NCBI GenBank assembly: GCA_934096295.1
Contig: CAKOLL010000001.1
Location: forward strand, 62,001-126,000
From: an uncultured Bacilli bacterium
GTDB lineage: Bacteria; Bacillota_I; Bacilli_A; RF39; UBA660
DNA length: 64,000 bases
Direction of reading: 5' to 3'
The translations under genes and the position numbers were made by a program. Each line of letters begins with the position of its first letter. Within the stretch, counting starts at the first letter, position 1. This document shows, piece by piece, positions 1 to 8,680 of this stretch. A model generated the notes under the pieces. It was not told where the DNA came from. It saw only the letters and a list, made by a program, of their open reading frames with translations, and searched no databases.

Positions 1-49
1 CAAAAAACGAATCTTTTATATGATAAATATATCCTGTTTGTACTTTCAT
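1..49 (-). CDS. Type III toxin-antitoxin toxin, CptN/ToxN-like (5' end only)
   Basis: Only the first 16 codons are in the window; the gene runs off the left edge. The ATG is at 49-47 and follows a GGGAG ribosome site about 10 bases upstream. The visible peptide is MKVQTGYIYHIKDSFF. From memory, 'GxIYHIKDxFF' is how many Firmicute CptN/ToxN-type endoribonucleases begin. The context supports this more strongly than the peptide: promoter, two tandem pseudoknot repeats, terminator and then the gene, which is the type III toxin-antitoxin order. The toxin would cleave mRNA and its own antitoxin precursor. The catalytic core cannot be checked because it lies outside the window. Confidence 0.6.
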   Translation of the reverse strand, partial: MKVQTGYIYHIKDSFF

Positions 50-84
50 TTTGTATCAACTCCCTGTATTTACTATTTTAACAT

Positions 85-122
85 AAAACAAAAGAAAACT
101 CTATCATTTAGGATAGAGTTTT
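85..122 (-). terminator. Terminator between antitoxin RNA and toxin gene
   Basis: An 11-base-pair stem (AAAACTCTATC with GATAGAGTTTT) is followed by a T-rich tract on the minus strand. In type III systems a leaky terminator here sets the excess of antitoxin over toxin mRNA. Confidence 0.75.
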
Positions 123-123
123 C

Positions 124-254
124 AAACATTTTCGTCCGGAATAATTTATACTTCGCACCATCCGGGAGCGACTAACATTTCACGTTCGGGATTATTTATA
201 ACTCGCACCACCCGAGAGCGACTAACATTTTCTTTTAAGCATTTTTTCAAATGC
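124..254 (-). ncRNA. Type III antitoxin RNA: two tandem H-type pseudoknot repeats
   Basis: Transcribed leftward from the promoter at 261-289. The RNA begins with a hairpin (GCATTT, GAAA loop, AAATGC; 254-239), followed by two repeats with a 50-base period (about 230-181 and 180-131). Each repeat has a stem TCGC/GCGA whose loop pairs with downstream bases: TCGGG with CCCGA in the first copy, CCGGA with TCCGG in the second. The second helix therefore changes by compensation, which is direct evidence for a pseudoknot. Repeat length and number resemble CptI-type antitoxins, which bind and inhibit the toxin as pseudoknot monomers after cleavage. The family assignment is inference; the fold and the covariation are visible. 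Confidence 0.7.
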
Positions 255-260
255 AGTTTT

Positions 261-289
261 AATATACTACATTTCATAATAAAAGTCAA
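261..289 (-). promoter_or_regulatory. SigA-type promoter for the antitoxin RNA
   Basis: TTGACT (289-284), 17-base spacer, TATATT (266-261) on the minus strand. The predicted start near 254 falls exactly at the 5' base of the GAAA-loop hairpin. Confidence 0.75.
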
Positions 290-414
290 TTATATTACTA
301 ACATTTACATTATTATTATATGATATTTATCTTTTTTTATTCTTTTTAAATAATTTTATGTTAATGAAAAAGAATTAAATTAGGTAAATTAACATATAAT
401 TTTATGGTGATGTT

Positions 415-1167
415 ATGGAAATAGTTGGCCCCCTTATTATATCCACAATTGCAGGCTTATCAACTTTAATCGGAGCTATTCCAATATTTTTTAATATAAA
501 AGAAAAGAACTTAAACAAATTTATTAGTTTTTGTCTTTCTTTTTCTATTGCTATAATGATATCTATTAGTATTTTTGATTTGATACCGACATCTTTTTTT
601 GAAATAGTAAATTTTTATGGAGTAGGGAAGACATTTATTATATTATTAATATCATTTATTATTAGTTATATAATTATTACATTTTTAAGTTCTTTGGTTG
701 AAAAGGAAAGTAAAGGTATTGATTTATATAAACTTGGTATTTTAAATATGATCGTTTTAATTCTTCATAATTTACCTGAAGGGATTGCAACTTTCCTAAG
801 TAGTTATCATAGTATTGATTTAGGTTTAAGACTATCGGTAGCCATTATGCTTCATAACATACCAGAAGGAATATCCATAGCTGTACCAATATATTATGCA
901 ACTGGTAGTAGAAAAAAAGCTATAAAATCAACTTTGATATCTGGATTATCAGAACCTTTGGGGGCTATTCTAGCTTATGTATTTTTAAAAAGATTTGTAT
1001 CAGAATTAATGATTAGTATAGTTTTAATTGTTGTGGCAGGATTAATGATTACTTTATCAATACAGGAAATGCTTCCAAGAACATTAAAATATAAAGAAAA
1101 TAAATGGATTTATTTAGGACTTGTAATTGGAACAATCCTAGTAATTGTAAATGTAATTATTAGTTAA
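415..1167 (+). CDS. ZIP family divalent metal transporter
   Basis: 250 aa with about eight hydrophobic segments. It carries the two ZIP signature helices: HNLPEG near residue 121 (TM4) and HNIPEG near residue 147 (TM5). Their His, Asn and Glu side chains form the binuclear metal site. Length matches ZupT/GufA-type bacterial ZIPs, which import zinc and other divalent metals across the membrane. The start follows a GGTGATGTT ribosome site. It is divergent from the toxin-antitoxin locus and appears monocistronic. The metal preference cannot be read from the sequence. Confidence 0.9.
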   Translation: MEIVGPLIISTIAGLSTLIGAIPIFFNIKEKNLNKFISFCLSFSIAIMISISIFDLIPTSFFEIVNFYGVGKTFIILLISFIISYIIITFLSSLVEKESKGIDLYKLGILNMIVLILHNLPEGIATFLSSYHSIDLGLRLSVAIMLHNIPEGISIAVPIYYATGSRKKAIKSTLISGLSEPLGAILAYVFLKRFVSELMISIVLIVVAGLMITLSIQEMLPRTLKYKENKWIYLGLVIGTILVIVNVIIS

Positions 1168-1180
1168 ATCTACATATACC

Positions 1181-1209
1181 TTGTCTTTTTATTGTTATTA
1201 TTATATAAT
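1181..1209 (+). promoter_or_regulatory. Promoter upstream of the unknown gene at 1236
   Basis: TTGTCT, 17-base spacer, TATAAT, ending 26 bases before the start codon of the next gene. Confidence 0.5.
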
Positions 1210-1235
1210 AATAACTTAAAGAAAAGAGGTAAATT

Positions 1236-2750
1236 ATGTTTGAATTTAAAGATAATATTGATAAGTTTGGAAATGATATTATAAAACTTGGTAAATTGTT
1301 ACTAAGTAATAAAGAATTTGATGATTTATATAATTTTCACAAAAAATCGTGGGGACTTGATGGAAATACAGAATATGATTATCGAGTATATGCTAGCAAT
1401 AATACTTTTAATATGAATGAAATATTTACAAGAATATTTCAATTTGAAAATTCAGGGACTGAAGAAGAAAAAAAGTTAGAACATATTCGTAATACAACTT
1501 TTCTTACAAAGAATGGACTTTTTTGCTGTGCCAAAGATATTGTAGATTTCTATAAAAAGAATGGACGTTTTCCTAGAATACTATTTGTGTTTGACTATAC
1601 TGATGAATTCCATAGAGAAATATTTGATGTTTTAATTAAATTAGAGTATATTATTTACGATTTACTTGATATTGATGTAAACAATTTAGATGCAGTCGCC
1701 CAAATTAGGCAAAAATTATATAGAAAAGAGTCTGTTAATATAAAATTATATGCTTCTTGGATTTCTAAAAGAACATTATTATCTTACCATTACCAAAAAA
1801 GTTTAAATATTGAAAAGAAGATGAATTCTAGTGATTTTTTATCTTTTGTTTTCTTTTTAAATGATTATATAAAAAGACTTGGATTCGTTCAAAACAAAAG
1901 CTATTTACCCCTTATATCTGTTGATGCTAATGATGAATTTGTTAATAAGACTTGCAAAGAAACTCACAAGTATGAGTATTATCCATTAAGGTATTATGGT
2001 AATCACTACATATGGGCAAAAAAAGATAATAATAAACATTTTTTAACAGCTAGAAAATTCAAAGAGAGTTTTTATATTCTTCCAATGTATTTCTTTAATG
2101 AAATATCTAAGAGTGAAGCAAGAGAATTTATAAAATATTTTAAGTATAGTAGTAGAAATCGAGTTATTCAATTATTAAATGATTCCCATGATGAGTTATT
2201 GCCTCTACAAATGCAATTAATATCTTGTATTCTTTCATATGTGATTTTTTGTGAGTTTGCGGAAGAAAATAATATTACTAATTATCATATCGATATAGAA
2301 AGAGTTTGCATGAATTTTGGGCTACAAAGTGAATATCTTCAAGATATGAAAAGTTTGTTTAGATATTTAACGGCATCTAAATTGTTACGTGAACAGTTAT
2401 TCGAATATGCTAATACATTCTTAAACATGAAGCCTTTTTCACTTAACGTAAATACCTTAAACACAGATTTTACTAAAAATGTTTGTGCTGCTGAAGACTT
2501 TTTATCTGAGATAGATTTTAAAAATTCAAAATATGAAAGCGATATGAGAGATAGTGAGGGATACTTTAGTGCTGAAACGCCTAAACGCAGTACTGTTTCT
2601 TTAGAAAAATTTTTAAATGGTGCCCATTGTGAAAATGATTTGAAAACTATGATTGCGACTTTACTATTAATAAAATATGGATATATAGAAAATGATATTG
2701 AATTATCACAAAAAAAAGAAACTATTCAAACTCTTATTAGAGCAAAATAG
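1236..2750 (+). CDS. Hypothetical protein, 504 aa
   Basis: I do not recognise a family. The product is soluble, without a signal peptide or clear membrane segment, rich in Lys, Asn, Phe and Tyr, and looks alpha-helical. It starts behind an AGAGGTAAATT ribosome site and its own promoter. Features are an aromatic stretch near residues 115-125 (LFVFDYTDEF) and a cluster of Tyr and His around residues 240-260. The C-terminal tail (after about residue 440) contains a probable linker rich in Ser and Glu. It sits near the toxin-antitoxin locus with a small membrane protein downstream, so an accessory or defence role is possible but unsupported. Confidence 0.75.
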   Translation: MFEFKDNIDKFGNDIIKLGKLLLSNKEFDDLYNFHKKSWGLDGNTEYDYRVYASNNTFNMNEIFTRIFQFENSGTEEEKKLEHIRNTTFLTKNGLFCCAKDIVDFYKKNGRFPRILFVFDYTDEFHREIFDVLIKLEYIIYDLLDIDVNNLDAVAQIRQKLYRKESVNIKLYASWISKRTLLSYHYQKSLNIEKKMNSSDFLSFVFFLNDYIKRLGFVQNKSYLPLISVDANDEFVNKTCKETHKYEYYPLRYYGNHYIWAKKDNNKHFLTARKFKESFYILPMYFFNEISKSEAREFIKYFKYSSRNRVIQLLNDSHDELLPLQMQLISCILSYVIFCEFAEENNITNYHIDIERVCMNFGLQSEYLQDMKSLFRYLTASKLLREQLFEYANTFLNMKPFSLNVNTLNTDFTKNVCAAEDFLSEIDFKNSKYESDMRDSEGYFSAETPKRSTVSLEKFLNGAHCENDLKTMIATLLLIKYGYIENDIELSQKKETIQTLIRAK

Positions 2751-2837
2751 TTTTTTTCTTTTCTAAAAGAGTAGGGGAGAGTATTTACTTTTATGCTTGT
2801 CTATGTTAAACTACAAAAAGTAAGGATGTGTTTATTA

Positions 2838-3023
2838 ATGGGACTTAATATTAATTACGAGATAATAGCAAATTACATAATTATTGTAGGAGTAATAGCA
2901 ATAGTAATTGCAATAATAAAATCTATATTACCAATTTTAACATATAGTGAATTAAAGAAACAAAGAAAATTATTAGAACAAATTAATAAAGATGTTTCAG
3001 ATATAAAAAATAGATACTTGTAA
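2838..3023 (+). CDS. Small single-span membrane protein
   Basis: 61 aa when started at the ATG at 2838, which has an AAGGATG ribosome site; an upstream in-frame ATG at 2793 has a poorer context. Residues 9-35 form one hydrophobic span (IIVGVIAIVIAII). The tail of about 25 residues is charged and looks like a short coiled coil (LKKQRKLLEQINKDVSDIKN). The layout resembles small DUF4083-like or phage-type membrane peptides, but I cannot name it. It may be co-transcribed with the gene at 1236. Confidence 0.55.
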   Translation: MGLNINYEIIANYIIIVGVIAIVIAIIKSILPILTYSELKKQRKLLEQINKDVSDIKNRYL

Positions 3024-3106
3024 TTAGAGATTTAAATGTCAAAATTACTTATGAATATTATTATGTTACTTAAGAGAAAATTTTCTAAAAAAGAAAATAT
3101 AATTGT

Positions 3107-3149
3107 TATTAATATAAATGTTAATAATGTTTATATTAATATTTTTTTT
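3107..3149 (+). terminator. Hairpin terminator
   Basis: A 12-base-pair AT stem (TATTAATATAAA with TTTATATTAATA) is followed by eight T residues. It probably ends the transcript from 1236/2838. Confidence 0.55.
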
Positions 3150-3348
3150 GATGATTAAGTTAACATAATATATATTATTTTGAATATTTAATTTATTTAA
3201 AAATGTGATTTTTAACTTATATTTTCAGATTATTCTTGAGCAATTACTTATGTTAACTTTATTTGTTTGTGTATATATTTTATGAATAAATACAAAACTA
3301 ATTATTTTAAATTTAAAAAATAATCTTTCTTAAATATGATTTTTTTAT

Positions 3349-3434
3349 TTATAACCTTATTAATATTTTAAATAATGATATACGCGTGTGTTATAACCTT
3401 ATATTTATATATAATAAGGATATACGTGTATGTG
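3349..3434. repeat. Tandem imperfect repeat, unit about 42 bases
   Basis: Two copies both begin TTATAACCTTAT and end GATATACG(C/T)GT. The second copy also contains CCTTAT/ATAAGG, able to form a small hairpin. Function unknown. Confidence 0.5.
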
Positions 3435-3448
3435 CACACGTAAGAATT

Positions 3449-3490
3449 AAAAAAAGTCCCCTATTTCAAAAGAAATTCAAGTAGGGGACT
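3449..3490 (-). terminator. Terminator of the gene at 3495
   Basis: AGTCCCCTA pairs with TAGGGGACT, followed by seven T residues on the minus strand. Confidence 0.85.
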
Positions 3491-3494
3491 ATAA

Positions 3495-4457
3495 TTAGTC
3501 TTTTTTTGATAGAGATGTAAAAATTAAAGCAATAATTATCATGAAAGTTATATCTACTATTATCTTACTTAATAATAAATTTATATTTAATAGATTGTAT
3601 AATATATAAATAAAACAACACGATAAGATTATTCTAAGAATCTTTTTTAAGATAAATAAGAGATTTCTAGATATTAGATTGTACTTGTATAATATTTGGT
3701 AGTTTATGATAATGTGTAACACTATCCCTACTCCTTCGGATATAGTATTTGCAAATATAATGCCCTCTAAGTCGTTGGCTGATGATCTTAAATTAAATAT
3801 AATCATGAATAATATTAAACTTATAATATACGGTATTATTGATTTTATCACGTATGGAAATAAGCTCTTAAGATAGGGGAGTATTTTAAAAGGTCTCTTC
3901 CCTACTCTATTTGGTCTCTTTTTCCAAACTGTATTGATTTTTTTCTCTTCTAAAGGTATATTTTCGTTTAACGCTGTTATCATGTAATTATTATCGTTTT
4001 TTAAACTATCTAATAAATTATTGAATAAACTAATATTTATAGCTTTTATTTCTGGTAATACGGTTTTAAAATTTGTATTAAATAACGTATTAAAGATTCT
4101 ATTTATGATATTTTTTTTAATGCTACTATTATCATTTGATCCTAAAATTATTGTATTTTCCATATTAATTGAATCTAGAGCACATTTAGCTATGTCTTTA
4201 TCATCTGCATTATCAATATTATCAATAAAAACTATAGATTTGATTTCTAATTTATGTTTGGTAATATAGTTCTTTATTTCATCTAAATAATTATAGTTGT
4301 TGCCATTAAATATTGGATAATTTATATTTATGCTATTATTTGATTTATTACATACTACAATATTATCAAATAATTCTTTGACACTAACTAAACTATTCTC
4401 AAATTCATTTATATTACCTGCATACCAATTTACAATTACCAATATTTCTTTATTCAT
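3495..4457 (-). CDS. GT2/GtrA-like membrane protein, divergent
   Basis: 320 aa from the ATG at 4457; upstream in-frame starts add up to 15 residues. The N-terminal 180 residues look like a degraded GT-A glycosyltransferase fold: a strand-rich start (EILVIVNWYAG), a possible acidic site (VFIDNIDNADD near residue 80), but no clear DxD or QxxRW motif. The C-terminal 120 residues hold about four membrane segments in a GtrA-like arrangement. Such fusions modify or flip polyprenyl-linked sugars, but loss of the key residues makes the enzymatic role doubtful. It has its own terminator and stands alone. Confidence 0.5.
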   Translation of the reverse strand: MNKEILVIVNWYAGNINEFENSLVSVKELFDNIVVCNKSNNSININYPIFNGNNYNYLDEIKNYITKHKLEIKSIVFIDNIDNADDKDIAKCALDSINMENTIILGSNDNSSIKKNIINRIFNTLFNTNFKTVLPEIKAINISLFNNLLDSLKNDNNYMITALNENIPLEEKKINTVWKKRPNRVGKRPFKILPYLKSLFPYVIKSIIPYIISLILFMIIFNLRSSANDLEGIIFANTISEGVGIVLHIIINYQILYKYNLISRNLLFILKKILRIILSCCFIYILYNLLNINLLLSKIIVDITFMIIIALIFTSLSKKD

Positions 4458-4510
4458 TTTTAACACCATTATAATTTTAACACCTAGTTTAATGATTGTC
4501 AAAAACTATC

Positions 4511-4537
4511 AAAAAAGCATCCGCTTGGAATGCTCTT
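4511..4537 (-). terminator. Terminator of the gene at 4536
   Basis: GAGCAT and ATGCT form a stem around a small loop, followed by six T residues on the minus strand. Confidence 0.7.
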
Positions 4538-6194
4538 AAAAATCTGTATCATCAAAATCGTAATCGTTTAAATCATAAAAGTTGTAATTATCATCATTAT
4601 CCCCTTGGTCATTATCAATATTACCAATTATACTTGATAAATCTTTAAATAGGTCAAATGCTCCAAGTTTTGAGTATGCATTAAACATAATTACATTTGT
4701 TTCATCTTCAGTTAATTGTTCATAGTTTTTAGCATTTGCTACATTTGGTTTAGAAATTAGATTATTACCATATTGACTATTATTACTTAAGTTAATTGTA
4801 AGATTTTCATTGTTATATGTTATATCAATTGTACCAGTGACAGATGATTTTTTATTTTTACTATCTTGATTAACTTTTAGATTTACATTTGCTGTAATTC
4901 CTTCAGAATCTAATTTAGCTATAATAGTAGATGTGTCTTTATTATTTTCAATTGATAGTTCCATAATGCTATTATTAGCATTAGCTGATATAGCTAATTT
5001 ATTTTTACTATTAACTAAAGTAATTTTATTGTTATTATCATCTGTAAATATATAACTATCATCTTTAAGTTCTAGATAAATAACTGTTTCGTCAGCTCCG
5101 ATAATTTTATATTTATTTTTTTCAGTTTTTGTTCCTTCGATTTTACTTCCGTTTACATCAAATGCAAATGATTCTATTTCATTCGTGAAAAGTTTAATTT
5201 TAATTGTAACATAGATATCTTGAACACTTTCTTTAAGTATTTCCAAACTTGATGTGTCGTTTTCTAGATATTCCATTAGTTTTTTATCATTTTTTACTTG
5301 TTCTATTAATTTATCTACGATTTTATTGATATTTGATTCGTTTATTTCGTATGTATATGTAACATCTAAACCACTCATCTTTGTTGTTATAGTTGCTTCT
5401 TGTAAGGCAACTTCTGCATATTTTATAAGATTTTTTAAAGAATTTTCAAATTCTTCGATATTAGCAAAATTTTTAAGTTGATTAATATATTCATCAACAT
5501 TTTCAAAAACATTTTCATCTAAATTTACGAATAACATGTCATTATATAAATCTTTGCTATCTACATATAATTTATTATCTGTATAAATCAGATTACCACT
5601 TACACTATTTGAATCTTGTTTTAAGCCTAAATCTAAACTCATAAAATTATCATTTAAATTCATTTTTTCATTAAAGTTTATTTCTAAATTGTTTAATGAT
5701 TTTAAAGTTGATGATGTCGATTTTAGTGTAATTTTTGCATCATTAATAATATCGTATTTTTCAATATTTTTTAACAAATCGTCATTAATTGATAATGCAT
5801 CAAAGGTTTTATCCACTGTTGCTATTAATGTATTAGCATTCTTAGTTAAGAAACTTTTAGCATTATAAGTATTCTTAATGTATAAAAATCCTCCGACTGC
5901 AACTATTACTAGTGCGATAACAATAATAAGCCCTATTATTAATCCTTTATTTTTCTTCTTTTCTTTTGCTGCTTGATTATTTTCTCCTACATTGTTTTTA
6001 TAATTGAATTCAGCATAATTTGGTTCGATAGAATTATTCATTAAGCTAGTGCTTGTTAATTCTGGTGAACTATTTAAATTCTGCATATTCGCATTGGCAT
6101 TATTTGTTTCAATGGGATTGCCAGATTCCATAGGATTAGTATTTATTACGTTTCCTTCATTTTCATTAATATTGTTTTCAATATTTTCATTCAT
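4536..6194 (-). CDS. Anchored extracellular protein, Asn-rich (DUF6583-like)
   Basis: 552 aa. Residues 1-85 are cytoplasmic, low-complexity and Asn-rich. A KKKNKG stop precedes one transmembrane helix at about 87-108 (GLIIGLIIVIALVIVAVGGF). The remaining 440 residues are predicted outside: beta-rich, many Asn/Thr/Ser, no cysteines. The end is acidic (an EDDN/DYDFDDTDF-type tail). The build resembles lipoprotein-like LolA/DUF6583 surface proteins of gut Firmicutes; the name is a guess from architecture. It starts behind a GAGGG ribosome site and is single-gene. Confidence 0.55.
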   Translation of the reverse strand: MNENIENNINENEGNVINTNPMESGNPIETNNANANMQNLNSSPELTSTSLMNNSIEPNYAEFNYKNNVGENNQAAKEKKKNKGLIIGLIIVIALVIVAVGGFLYIKNTYNAKSFLTKNANTLIATVDKTFDALSINDDLLKNIEKYDIINDAKITLKSTSSTLKSLNNLEINFNEKMNLNDNFMSLDLGLKQDSNSVSGNLIYTDNKLYVDSKDLYNDMLFVNLDENVFENVDEYINQLKNFANIEEFENSLKNLIKYAEVALQEATITTKMSGLDVTYTYEINESNINKIVDKLIEQVKNDKKLMEYLENDTSSLEILKESVQDIYVTIKIKLFTNEIESFAFDVNGSKIEGTKTEKNKYKIIGADETVIYLELKDDSYIFTDDNNNKITLVNSKNKLAISANANNSIMELSIENNKDTSTIIAKLDSEGITANVNLKVNQDSKNKKSSVTGTIDITYNNENLTINLSNNSQYGNNLISKPNVANAKNYEQLTEDETNVIMFNAYSKLGAFDLFKDLSSIIGNIDNDQGDNDDNYNFYDLNDYDFDDTDF

Positions 6195-6262
6195 AATTTT
6201 TCCCTCACTACTTTCTTCTATTATAAGAATAGCATTTATTTTAAAAAAAGTCTATAAAATTT

Positions 6263-6293
6263 AAAAAATAAAGACTTTTGCAATCTTTATTTT
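6263..6293 (-). terminator. Terminator of dnaJ operon
   Basis: AATAAAGA pairs with TCTTTATT across a small loop, followed by six T residues. It overlaps the end of dnaJ. Confidence 0.75.
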
Positions 6294-7411
6294 ACATATT
6301 TTTTAAAGTTTTTAAATTCTGGAGCGTCTTCTAAATCGGTTTTAGCTAAGTCTTGTAATAAGGCTTTTTGTTTTCTATCAAGTTTTGTTGGAGTAATTAT
6401 ATTTACTACGGCATACATATTTCCTTTGGAAATACTATTTGGTAACTTGATTCCTTTACCTTTTATTTTTAACTTTGTATAGTTTTGTGTTCCAGCCTTG
6501 ATTTCAAGAATTATATTTCCGTAAAGAGTGGGAATTTCTTTTTTACAACCTAGGGCTGCATCAGTAAATGTTATTGGAACTTCAAGATAGATATCTGCTC
6601 CATCTCTTTCAAATAATGGATGTTCTTTAATCTTAAACTCTAAGAACACATCTCCGGCAGGGCCTCCATTTAAGCCAGCATTTCCTTTGCCGCTTAATCT
6701 TAATTGGTATCCTTCATCAACACCCTCAGGAATTGTTACTGTTAATGTTTTAGCGTTTTCTACAAAGCCTTTACCACGGCAGTCATCACAGATAGTTGCG
6801 TATGTTTTGCCATTACCCTTACAATCTGGACATGTCTTTTGAGTTTGCATATAACCAAAGATGGTTTGGGCTTGTTCAAGTATTTTGCCAGCTCCTCCAC
6901 AGGTTTTACAAGTTGTTTCGTTAAATCCACCTTTTCCTTTACATTTTGAACAAACGCTTGTAAGATTTAATTTTACATCTTTTTCGCATCCAAAAGCGGC
7001 TTCTTCAAAAGAAAGATTTAATACAACTCGGATATCTTGTCCTTTTGTTGCTCTAGAGGTTGATCTATTTCTACCGAAACCCGAGAAACTTGAAAAACCT
7101 CCGCCGAACAAATCCCCGAAAAGGTCTCCAAGATCGATATCTCCCATATCAAACCCTTGAAAGCCTGATGCACCACCAGCTCCACCATTTTGGAATGCTG
7201 CATGACCAAATTGATCATATTGACGTCTTTTCGTTGGATCTGATAAAACCGCATAAGCTTCACCGATTTCTTTAAACTTTTCTTCGGCTCCAGGTTCTTT
7301 ATTTATATCGGGATGATATTGTTTTGCTAGTTTTCTAAATGCTCTTTTTATTTCTTCATCTGTAGCATTTTTATTTACCCCGAGAATTTCATAATAATCT
7401 TTTTTATTCAT
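6287..7411 (-). CDS. dnaJ: Chaperone DnaJ (Hsp40)
   Basis: 374 aa, normal length. The J domain at residues 4-66 contains the HPD tripeptide (QYHPDINK) that stimulates the ATPase of DnaK. It is followed by a Gly/Phe-rich linker (about 75-120) and four CxxCxGxG zinc-binding repeats near 150-210 (CSKCKGKG, CKTCGGAG, CPDCKGNG, CDDCRGKG). The C-terminal substrate-binding domains come last. It delivers unfolded clients to DnaK. It is the last gene of the heat-shock cluster but is separated from dnaK by tldD-tldE, three bases after the tldE stop. Confidence 0.97.
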   Translation of the reverse strand: MNKKDYYEILGVNKNATDEEIKRAFRKLAKQYHPDINKEPGAEEKFKEIGEAYAVLSDPTKRRQYDQFGHAAFQNGGAGGASGFQGFDMGDIDLGDLFGDLFGGGFSSFSGFGRNRSTSRATKGQDIRVVLNLSFEEAAFGCEKDVKLNLTSVCSKCKGKGGFNETTCKTCGGAGKILEQAQTIFGYMQTQKTCPDCKGNGKTYATICDDCRGKGFVENAKTLTVTIPEGVDEGYQLRLSGKGNAGLNGGPAGDVFLEFKIKEHPLFERDGADIYLEVPITFTDAALGCKKEIPTLYGNIILEIKAGTQNYTKLKIKGKGIKLPNSISKGNMYAVVNIITPTKLDRKQKALLQDLAKTDLEDAPEFKNFKKYVK

Positions 7412-7414
7412 TTT

Positions 7415-8680
7415 TTACTCCTTTCCAGTTATAGTTATATCATGTAATAGAAGCGATGGTGTGCTAACACTTAAATTAAACTTAGATAAGTCATTACCTA
7501 CATCGGCAACATTTGTAAATACCTCAAAGAATGATGTTGATAAAATAACCATGTTTAATCCATGAGTAATTTTCCCATTTTCTACGTATAGACCTTCAGC
7601 TTGTACTGATATATTTCCAGTCTTTTTATCTACACCTGAATGAAATCCAAAAGCTTCATCGATTATGATACCATTATTTAATTCTTTTACTAATTCATCA
7701 AATGATTTATTACCACTTTTAATATATAAGTTATTTACACCGTTTGCATTTCCAGTGGGCTCATTATTAAGCTTTATGGCATATTCCATATTATTTATTT
7801 CTTTTACAAATATTCCTTTATCTACTAGTGTTTGTGAATTTTTTAACGTTCCTTCACTATCAAAATTAGAATTTAATAGACCATTCGGAGAATCTTCAAT
7901 AATAGTTATTTTATCACTAAATATTTGAGTATTTAACTTATCAGATAATACTGATTCATTTAAATGAATACCTTTACTTTGAAATGAGTTAGTAAACGTA
8001 GATAAGATACTTGTAACAACATTATTTGTAAGTAAAACGTTATACTTGTTCGTAGCTACTGATTTACTATTTAATTTTATTAATAAATATTCTAATTTTT
8101 TAAGAAGATATTTCTTAAACTCATCAAAATTATAATTTTTTGTATAATATCCAATATATAAGACTCTAGTTGTGTTGTTATTTTCAACAGTAATTGCTGC
8201 TCCGTATGAATTAAAGTATGTTTCATCTTCCATATTGCAATTATTTAAACTATTAGTAATATATTTCCCGTATTCAGTATATGAATAATCTATTTCTATA
8301 GATTTGATATTTACATATTCTTTTTTTAAATCATTTAATGACAATAAATCTTCTTTTATTTTAGAAAAATCTAACTTTTCATACTTTTTAACTTTATTTT
8401 TAATGTTTCCAACACATAGTCTATTACTGTTTTTATTGTCGGATGTTTTAAAAATTTCTTCTAAAGCATTTATAATTTCTTCTTCATTTTTGATGTTTTC
8501 CGTTATTATTTTTACACATCTATTATCTTTTATGGCCTTAATCACATAATTAGTTATATTGTTTATTTGGAATAATTTCACTTTATCATTTAAAGTACTT
8601 ATATCAGTACTTTTATTCTTTTCTTTTAAAATTTCAATATCAATATTATGTTCTTTTCCTAAATCGATTAAATTATTCAT
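7415..8680 (-). CDS. tldE: TldE/PmbA-family protein
   Basis: 421 aa from the ATG at 8680, behind a GGAGGTG ribosome site; an upstream GTG lies inside that site and is unlikely. The N-terminal part is divergent. The C-terminal 200 residues show the PmbA pattern, including GLNMVILSTSFFEVFTNVADVGND. TldE lacks the HExxxH motif and is the non-catalytic partner of the TldD metalloprotease. Known E. coli roles are trimming of microcin B17 and degradation of the CcdA antitoxin. It overlaps the end of tldD by eight bases, so the two are translationally coupled. Confidence 0.88.
   Translation of the reverse strand: MNNLIDLGKEHNIDIEILKEKNKSTDISTLNDKVKLFQINNITNYVIKAIKDNRCVKIITENIKNEEEIINALEEIFKTSDNKNSNRLCVGNIKNKVKKYEKLDFSKIKEDLLSLNDLKKEYVNIKSIEIDYSYTEYGKYITNSLNNCNMEDETYFNSYGAAITVENNNTTRVLYIGYYTKNYNFDEFKKYLLKKLEYLLIKLNSKSVATNKYNVLLTNNVVTSILSTFTNSFQSKGIHLNESVLSDKLNTQIFSDKITIIEDSPNGLLNSNFDSEGTLKNSQTLVDKGIFVKEINNMEYAIKLNNEPTGNANGVNNLYIKSGNKSFDELVKELNNGIIIDEAFGFHSGVDKKTGNISVQAEGLYVENGKITHGLNMVILSTSFFEVFTNVADVGNDLSKFNLSVSTPSLLLHDITITGKE

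Larger units (their letters stand above)
3024..3494. other. 470-base gene-poor, very AT-rich intergenic region
   Basis: It contains a long hairpin with a T-run (3107-3149, plus-strand terminator). A 40-codon ORF (3036-3158) has no convincing ribosome site. There is also a tandem imperfect 42-base repeat (3349-3434) and the terminator of the convergent gene. I see no other gene. Confidence 0.6.

Noticed and set aside
131..230. Tandem repeats read as a riboswitch (preQ1, guanidine-III or T-box fragment because of GGGTGG)
   Set aside because: The compact H-type pseudoknot in tandem, with terminator before a ToxN-like start, fits type III antitoxin better. The GGGTGG lacks the T-box NACC bulge and Stem I.
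1236..2750. Assignment of the 504-aa protein to a defence family
   Set aside because: No catalytic motif recognised; closeness to a toxin-antitoxin locus alone is not evidence.
3036..3158. 40-codon ORF after the small membrane gene
   Set aside because: No ribosome site, very AT-rich, and it runs through a terminator hairpin.
3036..3434. CRISPR array in the repeat-rich gap
   Set aside because: Only two imperfect adjacent copies, no regular spacers, no cas genes in the window.
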